A stretch of DNA of 64,000 nucleotides from Myxococcales bacterium (GCA_003142855.1 PLNW01000077.1:1-64000); one strand, 5' to 3'; counted from the first letter of the stretch, positions 1 through 9,519 are shown. The notes: generated from the sequence alone by a model not told the origin. Made by a program: numbers and translations.

Positions 1-52
1 CTTTTTGAATCAGTAGTGCTAGTGTGGTTTTTGCGGACCGAGCCCACCAGCA

Positions 53-556
53 TCACCACCTGCATGACCAGGGCTCGGTCACCCTCGACCTGCAAGCGCC
101 CGGCGAGCAACGCCTGCAGAGATGTTCAAGGCCGTCGCGGTCATTCGCACTCACGCGCACGTTGGCATGCACATTGAAACCGGCGACTTCCGCGCATCGC
201 TTGCCCATGATCGCGGCCTCGGCGTCCTCGCTGGTACCTCCCAGGCGCAAAACCCGACAGCCTCGGCGCGGACCAGTCGCGACTAGGCCTTGCACGGAGG
301 CATTGGCCAGATGGTCGAGGGTCACCTGCTGGTCCTTGTCTTCCCCCGTGAGCTGCCCCAGGTGGCGAGTGACCTTCCGGCACACGGCACCGGCCAGGCG
401 CGCAATGTCTTCGTCTCTGGCTGCGGGCAGCGGGTGGAACAGCATGCTTCCGTCCGGCTGCTCCGCGTAGACCATCCATCGCGATGACGTGAAAGTGAAC
501 ATTCAAATTCAGCGACGAGCCGAATCGCTGTACGACGGTCGTGAAAGAGCTAACTT
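53..556 (-). mobile_element. Decayed IS91-family transposase, central fragment
   Basis: On the minus strand an IS91/IS801-like rolling-circle transposase can be read. The upstream piece (545 to about 473) reads VQRFGSSLNLNVHFHVIAMDG, the His-rich core of the family. A one-base loss at about 473 moves the frame, and the match resumes as VYAEQPDGSMLFHPLP and runs to a second conserved block, GFNVHANVRVSANDRDG, near 150. After about 130 the frame leaves the family pattern, so the C-terminal part with its tyrosines is gone. There is no intact start or terminus. It is a dead remnant next to the 3' end of the membrane-protein gene. Confidence 0.7.
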
Positions 557-566
557 GTTTCCAGGG

Positions 567-2483
567 TCAGTCGCGGGTGAGTGATCGCGCGCGGGCGAGG
601 GCGCGATCACCGAGGGGTGTGCCGGCGGCGAGCGCGGCGATGCGCGACCAGGCCTGCGCGGCTTCCCCGGGCCGGGCTAGCGCCTCGAGGGCGAGGGCGC
701 GGTTGCTCAGCACCGCGGTGTCGTCAGGCACGATGGCCAAACTGCGATCGAAAAGAGCCAGCGCTTGCGCGGTTCGGCCGGCGGCCCGATCGATCGCGCC
801 GATCCAAGCGCAGGTGGCTGCCTCCCGTTCGGGCGCAAGACAACCCGCGGGCGCGTCCAGCGCCTGTCGGTAGGCGTCGAGCGCGCGCTGGTCGTGGCCG
901 CGATCGAGATCGAAGAAGAGATCGCCCAAGCGGAGCTGCCATTCGCAAAGCGGCACTGGCGAGCCAGCCGGAGGCGTGGCCAGTGGCGTGGTCGCGCTGC
1001 CCTCTTCGGCTGTGAAGGTGAAGCTGGCGGGAATCTCGTAGCGAGCAATGAGATCGCGCGCAGCCGGCAGCCGGCGCACGAACACGCGTGTGTCTTGCGC
1101 GCGAAACACCAAAGCCCATTGCTCGGGATCCCACCAGGCCACGCGCCGATTAACGCCGGCATAGTCCAGCAAAGCAGAGGTGACCCCGAAATGGTCCATG
1201 GTGCGGGTCCATTCTTCGCGGGTTATTTCGCTGCGGCCCAAGAGCTGGTGGAAGCTGCGGGGGTAGGCCGGCAAGCGCGGATCAACGAAGACGCGATGGC
1301 GCGGGTAGCCTTTCCAGATTAGAAAGGCGCCGGTCTCGAAGTCGTTGTACATCCGTTCGCGCAGGCCGTGCTGGTCAACGAAACCCAGCGCCGCCAAGGG
1401 CAGATTCGCGCGGTCGAGATCGATGTCCAGGAAGCGGCCGTGCCGCTCGACATCCGCCACCCGAGGCACGAGTGCCAGCAGCGCGAGCAGGGCGCCGGCG
1501 GCCCGCTCGAAATGGGCGCGGTACGGCGGGGCGAGCCGCCAGCGAGCGCCCACGGCCGAGATGAGAGGCGCGGCCAGAATGGCGCTGACCAATACGAAGT
1601 CGGCCCCGAACCGAACATAGCGGCCGGCCAGGAGGGCCAAGCCGAGCACGGGCAGAAGATCACGTGCGCGAGGACGCACCCGCCGAGCCGCGCACAGACC
1701 GAGGCTGAGTGCCAACGCGACAGCGTAGATCACCAGGGGCGCGTCCGAATGCCACGCCGGACGTCGGAACTCGTCGACGGGATGGACGGCGAAGATGTCG
1801 GCGTGGAAGGCTAGGTAGCGAAAGATGCCCGAGCCCGCCGGCGTGGCCATCAGAGCGAGCGTGCACAGAATGGCAGCGAGCGCATGGTTGACCACAGCCC
1901 GTCGAGAGGCGAGCGACGGGCTGATGATTCCGTCGAGAAGCACGCCCAATCCGGCCAGCGTGACGAGCACGGGGCCGGCAAAAGCGCCCGCGTGCAGATT
2001 GGCCCACAGGGCAACGACCGGCACGAGCAGCCAGGCTCTGCGCCGGCCGTCCTGCAAAGCCGGCAGCAAGGCCAACACCACGACCTCGCCCAGCAGGGAC
2101 ACCACGTGCGGTCGTTCCACCAGGCGTTCGCGCATGCAGAAAGCGGCCGCGGCGAGCACCAGCGCCGCAATCACGCGGCCGGAGCCGCGCCGGCGAAGCA
2201 AGAGATAGGCCGCGACGAACGTCGCCACGACGACGACCGTCTTGCCCACGACCACGGCCGGAAAACCACCCACGCGATACAGCCCGGCCGTCGCCAGGTC
2301 GAACAGCCAAGCGCTGTCTAGATAGGGCTGGTCGGGAAAAGTGAACGAAAACAGATTGCGGCCGGGCACATGACCCGTGCGCAGGATCTCCTGGCCATTG
2401 GCCAGGCGAAAAAAGACATCCGTCTCCTGCAGCGGGACGAGACAGAGCCCGGCGACGAAAAGAGCGAGCCCCAGCAACGCCAT
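567..2483 (-). CDS. Polytopic membrane protein with C-terminal TPR-like repeats
   Basis: A 638-residue inner-membrane protein. The first ~370 residues contain many hydrophobic segments separated by short Arg-rich loops. Near the N-terminus is a block (about residues 20-60) with ETDVFFRLANGQEIL, GHVPGRNLFSFTF and LDSAWL. It resembles a widespread membrane family with a 'D..W.l..G..I...G.vP..d.fS.t..g..w....wl' signature, often grouped with GT-C-like or O-antigen-related proteins. After about residue 380 the protein is soluble, and residues ~550-635 form alanine-rich helical pairs like TPRs. The substrate is unknown. It is a single gene ending beside the IS91 remnant. Confidence 0.75.
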   Translation of the reverse strand: MALLGLALFVAGLCLVPLQETDVFFRLANGQEILRTGHVPGRNLFSFTFPDQPYLDSAWLFDLATAGLYRVGGFPAVVVGKTVVVVATFVAAYLLLRRRGSGRVIAALVLAAAAFCMRERLVERPHVVSLLGEVVVLALLPALQDGRRRAWLLVPVVALWANLHAGAFAGPVLVTLAGLGVLLDGIISPSLASRRAVVNHALAAILCTLALMATPAGSGIFRYLAFHADIFAVHPVDEFRRPAWHSDAPLVIYAVALALSLGLCAARRVRPRARDLLPVLGLALLAGRYVRFGADFVLVSAILAAPLISAVGARWRLAPPYRAHFERAAGALLALLALVPRVADVERHGRFLDIDLDRANLPLAALGFVDQHGLRERMYNDFETGAFLIWKGYPRHRVFVDPRLPAYPRSFHQLLGRSEITREEWTRTMDHFGVTSALLDYAGVNRRVAWWDPEQWALVFRAQDTRVFVRRLPAARDLIARYEIPASFTFTAEEGSATTPLATPPAGSPVPLCEWQLRLGDLFFDLDRGHDQRALDAYRQALDAPAGCLAPEREAATCAWIGAIDRAAGRTAQALALFDRSLAIVPDDTAVLSNRALALEALARPGEAAQAWSRIAALAAGTPLGDRALARARSLTRD

Positions 2484-2521
2484 GAATAAGTTCCGTCCCT
2501 CTCTGAACTACCAACATCGCA

Positions 2522-2665
2522 TTTCTTCGCAAGCCGCGAAGATTCGTTCGGAACGCCTGAACATCACCGCATTTCCTCCGACTCTGTGGCCTCCCCTCTC
2601 ACCTCTGCGTTCTCGGCGGCGGGTGGTTAGCGAGACGAATCGCCTCACACCCTGCGGCCGCAAGG
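2522..2665 (+). repeat. Dispersed intergenic repeat, copy A
   Basis: This stretch shares long blocks with 44756-44921 in the same orientation. The blocks include TTTCTTCGCNAGCCGCGAAG, a CGCCTGAACATCA-like block and TCCGACTCTG. The strongest match is the core at 2595-2622 (CCTCTCACCTCTGCGTTCTC followed by GGCGGCGG). It fills most of the gap between two minus-strand genes, just upstream of the membrane-protein gene. No transposase is present, so it may be a non-autonomous or structural repeat. Confidence 0.6.
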
Positions 2666-2678
2666 CTGCCTTGAAACC

Positions 2679-3230
2679 CTACTTGATAGCCTTGGCGAGC
2701 TGGAGGGCCTGGGCCTTGGTGCAGACCTTGGTGGAAGCCGCGATGCTGACGAAGTATCCGCGGCCCGCCATGTACAGGCCTGTGCTGCCGGCAACCTGCG
2801 CCTGGGCCTTGGGCGACTTCGCTTTGTCAGTGACCCACACCTTGCCTACCTTCTTGAAGCTCATGAATGGATCCGTGGGCTTCTCCAGCACTTCCTTGGC
2901 GATTGGCGAGTAGACCTGCACGTAGGTGCTGTCTTCGTTTTCACCCGCGATCTTGAACACGTACTTGCACGTGTCCTTCGAACCAACTTCTCCCAGGAAC
3001 GTGGCCTCCGACTTGCCGCAGGCTGTGTAGACGTCCTCTTTGCTCAGGTGAAGCGTGACGTCCGGGCTGCAGCACTTGCCGCCGCCGTACGCCTTGCAAT
3101 TGCCCGCGGGTGCGGGCGCAGGCGCGGGTGGGGGCGTAGTCGGGGCCGCCTCGGGCCGCGACGGGCTTGCCAGCATCAGGACCGCAAGAGCCGCGGCCGA
3201 ACGAAGAACCAGGGTGCGTGTGATCGTCAT
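2679..3230 (-). CDS. Exported hypothetical protein, Cys-containing
   Basis: A 183-residue protein starting at the ATG at 3230, because a standard signal peptide begins there (MTITRTLVLRSAAALAVLML, cleavage near the Ala-rich PEAAP). A Pro/Ala linker of about 15 residues follows. The mature domain has several cysteines (KAYGGGKCCSPD, ACGKSE, DTCKY and a late VCTK) that could form disulfides in the periplasm or outside the cell. I recognise no family. It is on the same strand as the lipoprotein gene upstream, separated by about 210 bases. Confidence 0.7.
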   Translation of the reverse strand: MTITRTLVLRSAAALAVLMLASPSRPEAAPTTPPPAPAPAPAGNCKAYGGGKCCSPDVTLHLSKEDVYTACGKSEATFLGEVGSKDTCKYVFKIAGENEDSTYVQVYSPIAKEVLEKPTDPFMSFKKVGKVWVTDKAKSPKAQAQVAGSTGLYMAGRGYFVSIAASTKVCTKAQALQLAKAIK

Positions 3231-3440
3231 GGCGACAGAGCCTACCACCGTCCGGGAAGGCCGCGCAGGGTTTGATAATTCCCTCGGCGAGGTCTGGGTT
3301 TCGGTCGACCGTCGCATTCAGGCCATCAGGACGGAGCGACCGCTGACCGAACACGTCGCCGTCGTCGAACCGGCCCTCCTGGTCATCTCGTCCCTGCTTG
3401 CCCAGTTCCGCGGTCCGCCTCAGGGCGCGGTATGGCGGCA

Positions 3441-3983
3441 CTAGTTGTCGCAGGTCTTGCTCTGGCCGAGGTGGCAGGCAGTCTCGAGAACGTGTCCGGT
3501 GATGGAAATGCGTTCACCGGTCTCGGTGTCGAGCTGGATGTCCACGTCGGCCTCGACATTGTAGGTGTCTCGGCTTTGCACCCCGACGGTTCCCGACACC
3601 AGCGTTAGCGACTTGAACTGCAAGCTCAGGGACGGGCCCGAGTCGGGATAGAACAAGGCGTCGATGTTGATTTCCGCCGAGGGCAGTGTGTACGTTGCGG
3701 CGCCGCCGTCGCTCGGCAACACCACGTCGACCTGGTACATTGAATCGGTGCCGCACCCCTGCCCGATCGAAATCAAGGCATTGCCGCCAAAACCGGCCCA
3801 GTCGACCCATGGTGCACACGCGACCGTGAACTGGGCCGGAACGGTCACGGTGAGCGTTCCCAGCGACTGACAGCTTTCGTAGGCGCTCGTGTAGCACTTG
3901 TCATCCCCACAGGAAAGCAGCGTGGCCGACAGAGCGAGCAGCAACGCCCGCACGTACGGCACAGTCAGGCGGCGAAGGCACAT
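3441..3983 (-). CDS. Lipoprotein, hypothetical
   Basis: A 180-residue protein with a lipoprotein signal: basic start, hydrophobic ALLLALSATLLSC and lipobox LLSC, followed by GDDKCYTS. The mature part is β-rich, with pairs of cysteines (CYTS..CQS, CAPW, GCGTD, ACHLGQSKTCDN) and no catalytic motif that I recognise. It should be attached to the outer membrane by lipidated Cys25. It may be co-transcribed with the exported protein gene downstream, although the ~210-base gap leaves room for a separate promoter. Confidence 0.7.
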   Translation of the reverse strand: MCLRRLTVPYVRALLLALSATLLSCGDDKCYTSAYESCQSLGTLTVTVPAQFTVACAPWVDWAGFGGNALISIGQGCGTDSMYQVDVVLPSDGGAATYTLPSAEINIDALFYPDSGPSLSLQFKSLTLVSGTVGVQSRDTYNVEADVDIQLDTETGERISITGHVLETACHLGQSKTCDN

Positions 3984-4405
3984 GGTGGTCTTCCTACATC
4001 ATGGGGCCCAGTTTGGGCACGGAAATCTGGAGTCCGTCCAACGGGTTGGCGACAGGCGGCGGGCGCCGAAGCCGACCGTGCAACGCCTTGTTGGAATGAA
4101 TGGTCGCACGAGAAGCCGGGGTGGTCCATCGGGAGCTGCCGTGCACCCTTCGGTGACGGTGGCCTTTCCAGCAAACCAGGGTTGAACTAAGCCGCGGGTT
4201 TGGAGCTATGGGGAAAGTGGTCTCCCAAATGGTCGATGGGCAGCGAAATGGGTGAATAGCGTCGTGTCTGGCGGTGCCAGCGAGGTCCGAGGACAACTGT
4301 GGGACAGCCGGCGCAGGGGCGAAAGTGGCTGGATCGATGAGCCGAGGGCAGACGTCGGCACAGCGGGCAGCCCGCGCGGCGACGGTATTGCGGAGACGGA
4401 AAGGG

Positions 4406-4774
4406 TCACGATGTGTCGTGCGGCCGACTGCCCTCGGCGCCATCGCGAAGGGCACGCCTCTCCATGGATCGGCCGCCGCAAACTGGACAGACCAGGAGAT
4501 CGATTCCAGTGAGGGCGAAGACCAGGTCGCGCCATGACGGCGGCGTCTCGGGATGCGGCACCTGGGGCACGTCGTCGAGGCCAAGGTTCGGAAGACAACG
4601 GCGGGCCACTTCAAGCTTCGTGGTGACGTTCGCGGCGGCGACGAGACCGTAGTGAGTTGCAAGGCCCAACAGGACACGCGAACGCTCCAACAAGAGATGC
4701 AGGTCGTCCGAGCGGACCCGTGCGCGGATCCAGCTGGCCGCGCCCGCACCCAGGTGCACGGGAACGCCAAACAC
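4406..4774 (-). mobile_element. IS91-family transposase remnant, C-terminal part
   Basis: An open frame of about 122 residues reads like the C-terminal end of IS91-type transposases: an HYGLVAAANVTTKLEVARR block, then a Pro-rich spacer, WRDLVFALTGIDLLVCPVCGG and a terminal Cys pair. The catalytic His and Tyr motifs that should precede it are absent, and the murB 3' end lies directly upstream. It is therefore a truncated copy, separate from the fragment at the left window edge, which retains the central part. The following ~400 bases (3994-4400) have no convincing gene and may be the rest of the element. Confidence 0.55.
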
Positions 4775-4796
4775 GAAAGTGTCCCCGCCCTGGCCG

Positions 4797-5882
4797 CTAT
4801 TCAGAAGGCAGAGGCGGCCACGCCACGCCTAGAAACACGGGCTCGGGCTGTAGCGTGATGCCAAAGCGAGCTGCCACTGTGTCGCGCACGTGAACCGCCA
4901 GACGGATGAGATCGGCGGTGCAGCCGCCGCCGTGATGGACCAGGGCCAGGGCGTGCCGGCTGGACACGCCGACCGCGCCCATGCGCAAACCGCGCTTCAC
5001 GCCCGCCCGTTCCACCAGCCAGCCCGCAGCCAGCTTCACGTGCCCGTCGGGCAGCGGAAACTGCGGCACTTCTTCCGGTGCCTGTACCAATCTTTCGCCC
5101 ACGGCCTGGGTCGATACCGCAGCCGCCACATCCGCGCTGACGATGGGATTGGTGAAAAAGGATCCGGCGCTGCGCCGGTTGGGATCGCTGGCGTCGTACA
5201 CCATGGACTTCTTGCGCCGCAGATCCAGCACGGCCTCGCGCACCTCGGACAGCGACGGTCGCGCCCGATCCGCCAGCGCGTTCGCCAGTTCCCGATAGGC
5301 CAGCACCGGCCGCGCGCCCGGCCTGAGCGCGAAGCACACCGACAGCACGATGGCCTGCCCCGGTTCGCGCTTGAAGATGCTGTTGCGATACGCGAAACCG
5401 CAGTCTGCGGCCGGCAGCTCGCGCGCCTCTAGGGTGCGCCGGTCGAGCACGCGCAGCGAGCGAAGCGTATCCGCCACCTCCTGACCGTAGGCACCGACGT
5501 TCTGGATCGGCGTCGCGCCTGCGGTGCCCGGGATCCCTGACAGACACTCGATGCCAGCCAGATCGCGCGCCACTGCGGCGGCCACCACGTCATCCCACGG
5601 CTCGCCGGCCTGCGCTTCCAGCACGACGTGGTCGCCCTGACTGCGAAACTCTGTCCCCCGCACCACCAGTTGCAAGACCAGACCGGCAAATCCCCCGTCG
5701 CCCACCACTACATTCGATCCGCCACCCAGCACGAACACCGGCAGGTTCTGGTCCCCAGCCCAGCGCAAAGCCCAGCCCACGTTCTCGCTCGTTGTTGCCT
5801 GGCAAAAGAAACGCGCCGGCCCGCCCAACTCGAAGGTGGTCAGCGGTGCCAGGGGCACATATTCACGGATGACAGGCGGCAA
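4797..5882 (-). CDS. murB: UDP-N-acetylenolpyruvoylglucosamine reductase
   Basis: MurB, an FAD/NADPH enzyme reducing UDP-GlcNAc-enolpyruvate to UDP-MurNAc in the cytoplasmic steps of peptidoglycan synthesis. The 361 residues show TTFELGGPAR, the FAD-binding GGGSNVVV at 53-60, SGIPGTAGATPIQNVGAYGQE, YRNSIFK, and RRSAGSFFTNP with the catalytic serine. A C-terminal Glu near LQPEPVF fits the proton-donor position. It is encoded alone, about 27 kb from the main cell-wall gene cluster in this window, and on the opposite strand. The response-regulator gene ends 6 bases upstream, so it may be transcribed with the two-component system. Confidence 0.95.
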   Translation of the reverse strand: MPPVIREYVPLAPLTTFELGGPARFFCQATTSENVGWALRWAGDQNLPVFVLGGGSNVVVGDGGFAGLVLQLVVRGTEFRSQGDHVVLEAQAGEPWDDVVAAAVARDLAGIECLSGIPGTAGATPIQNVGAYGQEVADTLRSLRVLDRRTLEARELPAADCGFAYRNSIFKREPGQAIVLSVCFALRPGARPVLAYRELANALADRARPSLSEVREAVLDLRRKKSMVYDASDPNRRSAGSFFTNPIVSADVAAAVSTQAVGERLVQAPEEVPQFPLPDGHVKLAAGWLVERAGVKRGLRMGAVGVSSRHALALVHHGGGCTADLIRLAVHVRDTVAARFGITLQPEPVFLGVAWPPLPSE

Positions 5883-5888
5883 ACTTGT

Positions 5889-6632
5889 TCACTCAGCGAC
5901 AAACCGATATCCGCTTCCCCGAATGGTCAGCAGGTGTTTCGGTTGCTCGGGATCTGGCTCCAGTTTGGCGCGCAACTGGGCGATGAAGTTGTCCACCGTG
6001 CGCGCCTGACCGGGATGCTCCAACCCCCATACCTGGCGCACCAGCTCCTCGCGCGAGAAGACCCGGCCACCGCTTCGGCTCAAGAAGGCGAGCAGCTCGA
6101 ACTCGCGATGGGTGAGCTTGATCGGGCTGCCCGCGCGCACCACCGTGCGCGTTTCGAGGTTGATGGCCACGTCGCCAAAGCGAATCTCGGCCTTCTTGCT
6201 GTCGCTGGCCGCTGCCTCGGCCGGTGCTACGGGGTGGGTCAGGTGCAATCGCGCGCGCCGGAGTAGGGCCGCCACACGCGCCAGCAGTTCAGCCAGGGCA
6301 AATGGCTTGGTCACATAGTCGTCGGCGCCCAATTGCAACGCGGCCACCTTGTCGAATTCATCCTGGCGCGCTGACAGCACGATCACGGGCACGTGGTTGC
6401 CCGCCTCGCGCAGTCGCTGCAGCACCCAGATGCCGCTCTGCTTGGGCAACGAGATATCGAGCAAAACCAGATCGGGCCGGCCATGCTCGATGCGCGTGCG
6501 CGCGCTCTCGCCGTCGCCGACCGATTCCGTGCGAAAGCCCTGCAGGCGCAGATTCAGGGCCAGGCCCTCGGCGATGGCCGCATCGTCCTCGACGATGGTG
6601 ACCAGTTGGCCCGCGTCGCTGCCGCCGTTCAT
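5889..6632 (-). CDS. OmpR/PhoB-type response regulator
   Basis: A 247-residue two-component regulator. The receiver domain (about 10-125) has the acidic pair in VEDDAA, the phospho-acceptor D59 in LVLLDISLP and K109 in DDYVTKPF. A C-terminal winged-helix domain (about 150-245) includes LTHREFELLAFL and VRQVWG...ARTVDNFIAQLRAKL, as in OmpR/PhoB proteins. It should bind DNA after phosphorylation by the kinase encoded just upstream, whose stop overlaps this start by 4 bases. The regulon is not evident, though murB follows at 6 bases. Confidence 0.93.
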   Translation of the reverse strand: MNGGSDAGQLVTIVEDDAAIAEGLALNLRLQGFRTESVGDGESARTRIEHGRPDLVLLDISLPKQSGIWVLQRLREAGNHVPVIVLSARQDEFDKVAALQLGADDYVTKPFALAELLARVAALLRRARLHLTHPVAPAEAAASDSKKAEIRFGDVAINLETRTVVRAGSPIKLTHREFELLAFLSRSGGRVFSREELVRQVWGLEHPGQARTVDNFIAQLRAKLEPDPEQPKHLLTIRGSGYRFVAE

Positions 6633-7567
6633 GCCGCCTCCGCGGGCTGCCGTGGCAGCAGGATGCGAAACCGTGCCCCGCGATTCTCCTCGGAGCGAAC
6701 GTCGATCTTGCCCGAATGGGCCGTCACGATGGCCCGCACCACGGCCAGCCCCAGCCCGGTACCTGTGCTGCCCCCGTTGACTGCGGCCGACCCACGCTGG
6801 AACTTCTTGAAGATGGCCTTGTGCTCGGAGCCCGGGATGCCCACGCCGTTGTCAGCGACCACAATGGATACCTCGGTCGCGTCGCCGGTGGCCTGCAGCT
6901 CGATGCGCTTGCCCTGGGGTGGTGTGTACTTCCAGGCATTGCTCAAGAGATTGGCCAGGGCCTGGGCCAGCGCGGACTGGTCGCCGTTCACCATCAATCC
7001 CGGCTCCAGGCTGACTTTCAGATCGACCTCGCTGCCGAAGCGGATGGCTTCAAAGGCGATCAGGGCCTCAGTCACGATGTCAGCCACGGCGACGGGTCGA
7101 CGGTCAAAGGCCGCGTGTCGGGATTCGATGCGCGACAGGGTCAGCAGCTTGGCCACCAGACCGTCGAGACGCCCCAGCTCCTGGTGGATCACGGTCAGGC
7201 AGCGCTGCTTCTCGACCGGATCGTGGACGCGATCTTCGCGCAGGGTATCGATGAAGAGGCGAATCGAGGTCAAGGGTGTGCGCAGTTCATGCGACACCGA
7301 GGAGAGAAACTCGTTCTGCACCGCCGCTAGGCTGGCCCCGCGACTGACCAGGATCGTCCCAAGGACGTAGCCAGCCAGAGCTGTCCCGCAGAAAGCGAGA
7401 ACCAAGATTCCGCCCACCACGGCCGCTGACTTCGATCCGCCGGTGGCCAGGATCACGATCCCGATCACGGTCATGAACACCGTCGGGATCAGGGCGGTCA
7501 GCATGAAGACCATGCGGGCGCGCTGCAGGAAGATGATGGTCGGTGACCGAATCTTCACGTCCCCCAT
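6629..7567 (-). CDS. Membrane sensor histidine kinase
   Basis: Partner kinase of the adjacent regulator. The chosen ATG at 7567 has AGAGG nine bases upstream, whereas longer starts (7615 or 7753) lack a ribosome site and the longest would run into the divergent gene. The 312-residue protein has two membrane helices (about 19-42 and 47-74) with almost no periplasmic loop, so it probably senses the membrane or an internal signal. A HisKA domain follows, with H93 in SSVSHELRTPLTS. The ATPase has N-box ANLLSNAWKY, DNGVGIP and GTGLGLAVV. Overlap with the regulator gene is 4 bases. Confidence 0.92.
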   Translation of the reverse strand: MGDVKIRSPTIIFLQRARMVFMLTALIPTVFMTVIGIVILATGGSKSAAVVGGILVLAFCGTALAGYVLGTILVSRGASLAAVQNEFLSSVSHELRTPLTSIRLFIDTLREDRVHDPVEKQRCLTVIHQELGRLDGLVAKLLTLSRIESRHAAFDRRPVAVADIVTEALIAFEAIRFGSEVDLKVSLEPGLMVNGDQSALAQALANLLSNAWKYTPPQGKRIELQATGDATEVSIVVADNGVGIPGSEHKAIFKKFQRGSAAVNGGSTGTGLGLAVVRAIVTAHSGKIDVRSEENRGARFRILLPRQPAEAA

Positions 7568-7725
7568 TTTGTCAGACCTCTGGCCCTTGTCACCAACCAA
7601 CAACGGCTCGGTCATATTTGTGTCAGCGCCGAACGCCAGCGTGCCGGACTTTGCGGACTTCAGCGCGTCAAGATGTGACCATGTCGTGACAGCAGCTTGA
7701 CGGCGAAACGAGTAGTAAAGAGGCA
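7568..7725. promoter_or_regulatory. Divergent promoter region
   Basis: This 158-base gap lies between the kinase gene (leftward) and the radical-SAM gene (rightward) and must hold both promoters. I can place the kinase ribosome site (AGAGG on the minus strand, around 7577-7581) but no convincing -35/-10 pair. Confidence 0.4.
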
Positions 7726-9276
7726 ATGAAGATCCTCTGCCTCTATCCCGCATTTCCCCGCACGTACTGGGGACACGAGGACGCCCTGAGGCTGATGGGC
7801 AAGCGGTCGCTGTTGCCCCCGCTGGGGTTGCTCACGGTGGCAGCGCTTCTGCCCAAGGACTGGGAGGTCCGCCTCTGCGACCTGAACGTCCAGGCGCTGG
7901 CGCCCGAGGAACTGCAGTGGGCCGACGCCGTGTTCTTGTCCGGCATGCTGGTCCAACGCGACTCGCTGCTGAAGCTGGCGGCGCAGGCGCGGGCCGCGGG
8001 CAAGGTAGTCGTGGTCGGGGGACCGGTGGCCACCACCAGCCCTGAGCTGCTCACGCCGTATGCGGATTGTGTCGTGTCCGGTGAGGCCGAGGAGTTGATG
8101 GCGCCCCTGTGCGAAGCGCTGGCCAGGGGCACCGACCTGCCCGCGCGCATGGCTGCGCCCCGCCGCCCCGAACTCAACATCCTGCCGCCGCCCCGCTACG
8201 ATCTGCTCGACGTGAAGGCGTACCACTCCCTGTCGGTGCAGTGGAGTCGTGGATGTCCCTTCAACTGTGAGTTCTGCGACATCATCGAGGTGTTCGGCCG
8301 CCATCCGCGCACCAAGTCGCCGGCGCAACTATGCGGGGAGCTCGACGCCCTGCTGGCCGCCGGCTTTCGCGGGAGCGTGTTTCTTTCCGACGACAACCTG
8401 GTGGGCAACAAAGTGGAGACCCTGCGCCTCATGGCCGTCCTGCGAAAGTGGATGGAGGAGCACAACTTCCCGTTCCAGTTCTATTCCGAGGCCAGCATCA
8501 ACCTGGCCGTCTCGGACGAGCTGATCAAAGCGATGGTGTGTGCGGGCTTCGACTCGGTGTTCGTGGGCATCGAGACCCCGTCGACCGAGGCCCTGCGCGA
8601 AACCCACAAGGCGCAGAATCTCGCCGTCGACCTGCACGAAGCCGTGAACAAACTGGCTCGCAACGGGCTCGACGTGTCGGCCGGTTTCATCGTGGGCTTC
8701 GATTCAGACGACGCGTCCGCCATCGAGCGCCAGCGCGAGTGGATAGAGAAATCGTGCATCCCTCAATCCATGGTGGGGATCTTGGGCGCGCTGCCGGGAA
8801 CCCAATTGGAGCGGCGCCTGATTCGCGAGGGCCGCATGCTGGAACGATCGAGCGGCGAAACTTTCGGACGCACCAACTTCCGCACCAAGATGGACGAAGT
8901 AGAACTGCTGGAGTCGTATCGCCGTTTGCTCGCGGCCGTCTACGCCCCCGCCGCGTATTTCGACCGGGTGAACCGTGTGCTCGAACTGCGACCTCGCGGC
9001 GACTCTCACTTCGCCCTCCCCTGGCTCTATGCCCTGCGCTGTGTGGTCTTTTCCATGCTCTACCAAGGCGTGCTGGGCCGCTACCGCCGCGCCTACTGGC
9101 GCTTCCTGGGGCGTGCGCTTTGGCGAACGCCAAAGCGTCTAGCCCGCGCCTTCTCGCTGGCCATCTCTGGCGAGCACATGATTCGCTACACGGCCGAGGA
9201 CGTGCTGCCGCGGCTACAGCTGGTCATTGAGCAGGTGCGCGCCGAGCGCGAAAGCAAGCGCCAAGCGGCGGCGTAG
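7726..9276 (+). CDS. B12-binding-domain radical SAM protein
   Basis: A 516-residue protein. The N-terminal ~130 residues look like a cobalamin-binding Rossmann domain (MKILCLYPAFP, PPLGLLTVAALLP, VVVVGGPVATTSPE). A radical SAM core follows with the iron-sulfur motif C177-x3-C181-x2-C184 (SRGCPFNCEFC), VFLSDDNLVGNK and VFVGIETPS. The C-terminal ~130 residues resemble the DUF4070-type tail found in this subgroup. Relatives carry out methylations or rearrangements of lipids and natural products, but the substrate cannot be read from the sequence. It is transcribed alone and divergently from the two-component genes. Confidence 0.85.
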   Translation: MKILCLYPAFPRTYWGHEDALRLMGKRSLLPPLGLLTVAALLPKDWEVRLCDLNVQALAPEELQWADAVFLSGMLVQRDSLLKLAAQARAAGKVVVVGGPVATTSPELLTPYADCVVSGEAEELMAPLCEALARGTDLPARMAAPRRPELNILPPPRYDLLDVKAYHSLSVQWSRGCPFNCEFCDIIEVFGRHPRTKSPAQLCGELDALLAAGFRGSVFLSDDNLVGNKVETLRLMAVLRKWMEEHNFPFQFYSEASINLAVSDELIKAMVCAGFDSVFVGIETPSTEALRETHKAQNLAVDLHEAVNKLARNGLDVSAGFIVGFDSDDASAIERQREWIEKSCIPQSMVGILGALPGTQLERRLIREGRMLERSSGETFGRTNFRTKMDEVELLESYRRLLAAVYAPAAYFDRVNRVLELRPRGDSHFALPWLYALRCVVFSMLYQGVLGRYRRAYWRFLGRALWRTPKRLARAFSLAISGEHMIRYTAEDVLPRLQLVIEQVRAERESKRQAAA

Positions 9277-9303
9277 CCCAGCATCTCATGGACCGTGGAT
9301 CGA

Positions 9304-9438
9304 AGTTACCTAGTCCACACAGAGACACAGAGGCCGCAGAGGCGGAGGAGAGAGCGAAGGGTTGGATACAGCGCAGTCTAGATCCTTCTTCTCATCCGAT
9401 CTCTGTGCCCTCGGTGCCTCTGTGAGAAATAGGTAACT
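9304..9438. repeat. Palindromic intergenic repeat with 9-bp terminal arms
   Basis: Most of the 303-base gap 9277-9579 is this element. Its ends form a perfect inverted repeat, AGTTACCTA at 9304-9312 and TAGGTAACT at 9430-9438. Just inside, CACAGAGGC is mirrored by GCCTCTGTG. The middle carries purine-rich CACAGAGACACAGAGG-type sequence. The CTCTGTG-type motif also appears in the dispersed repeat copies elsewhere in the window. No gene is visible. Confidence 0.55.
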
Positions 9439-9519
9439 AGCACCGTGGGCGCCTGCCGCCCACGTGAGCCGCTGCCGCGCCGGTCGCTCACGCTACCGCT
9501 CGCCGAACTGCGCGGCGAA

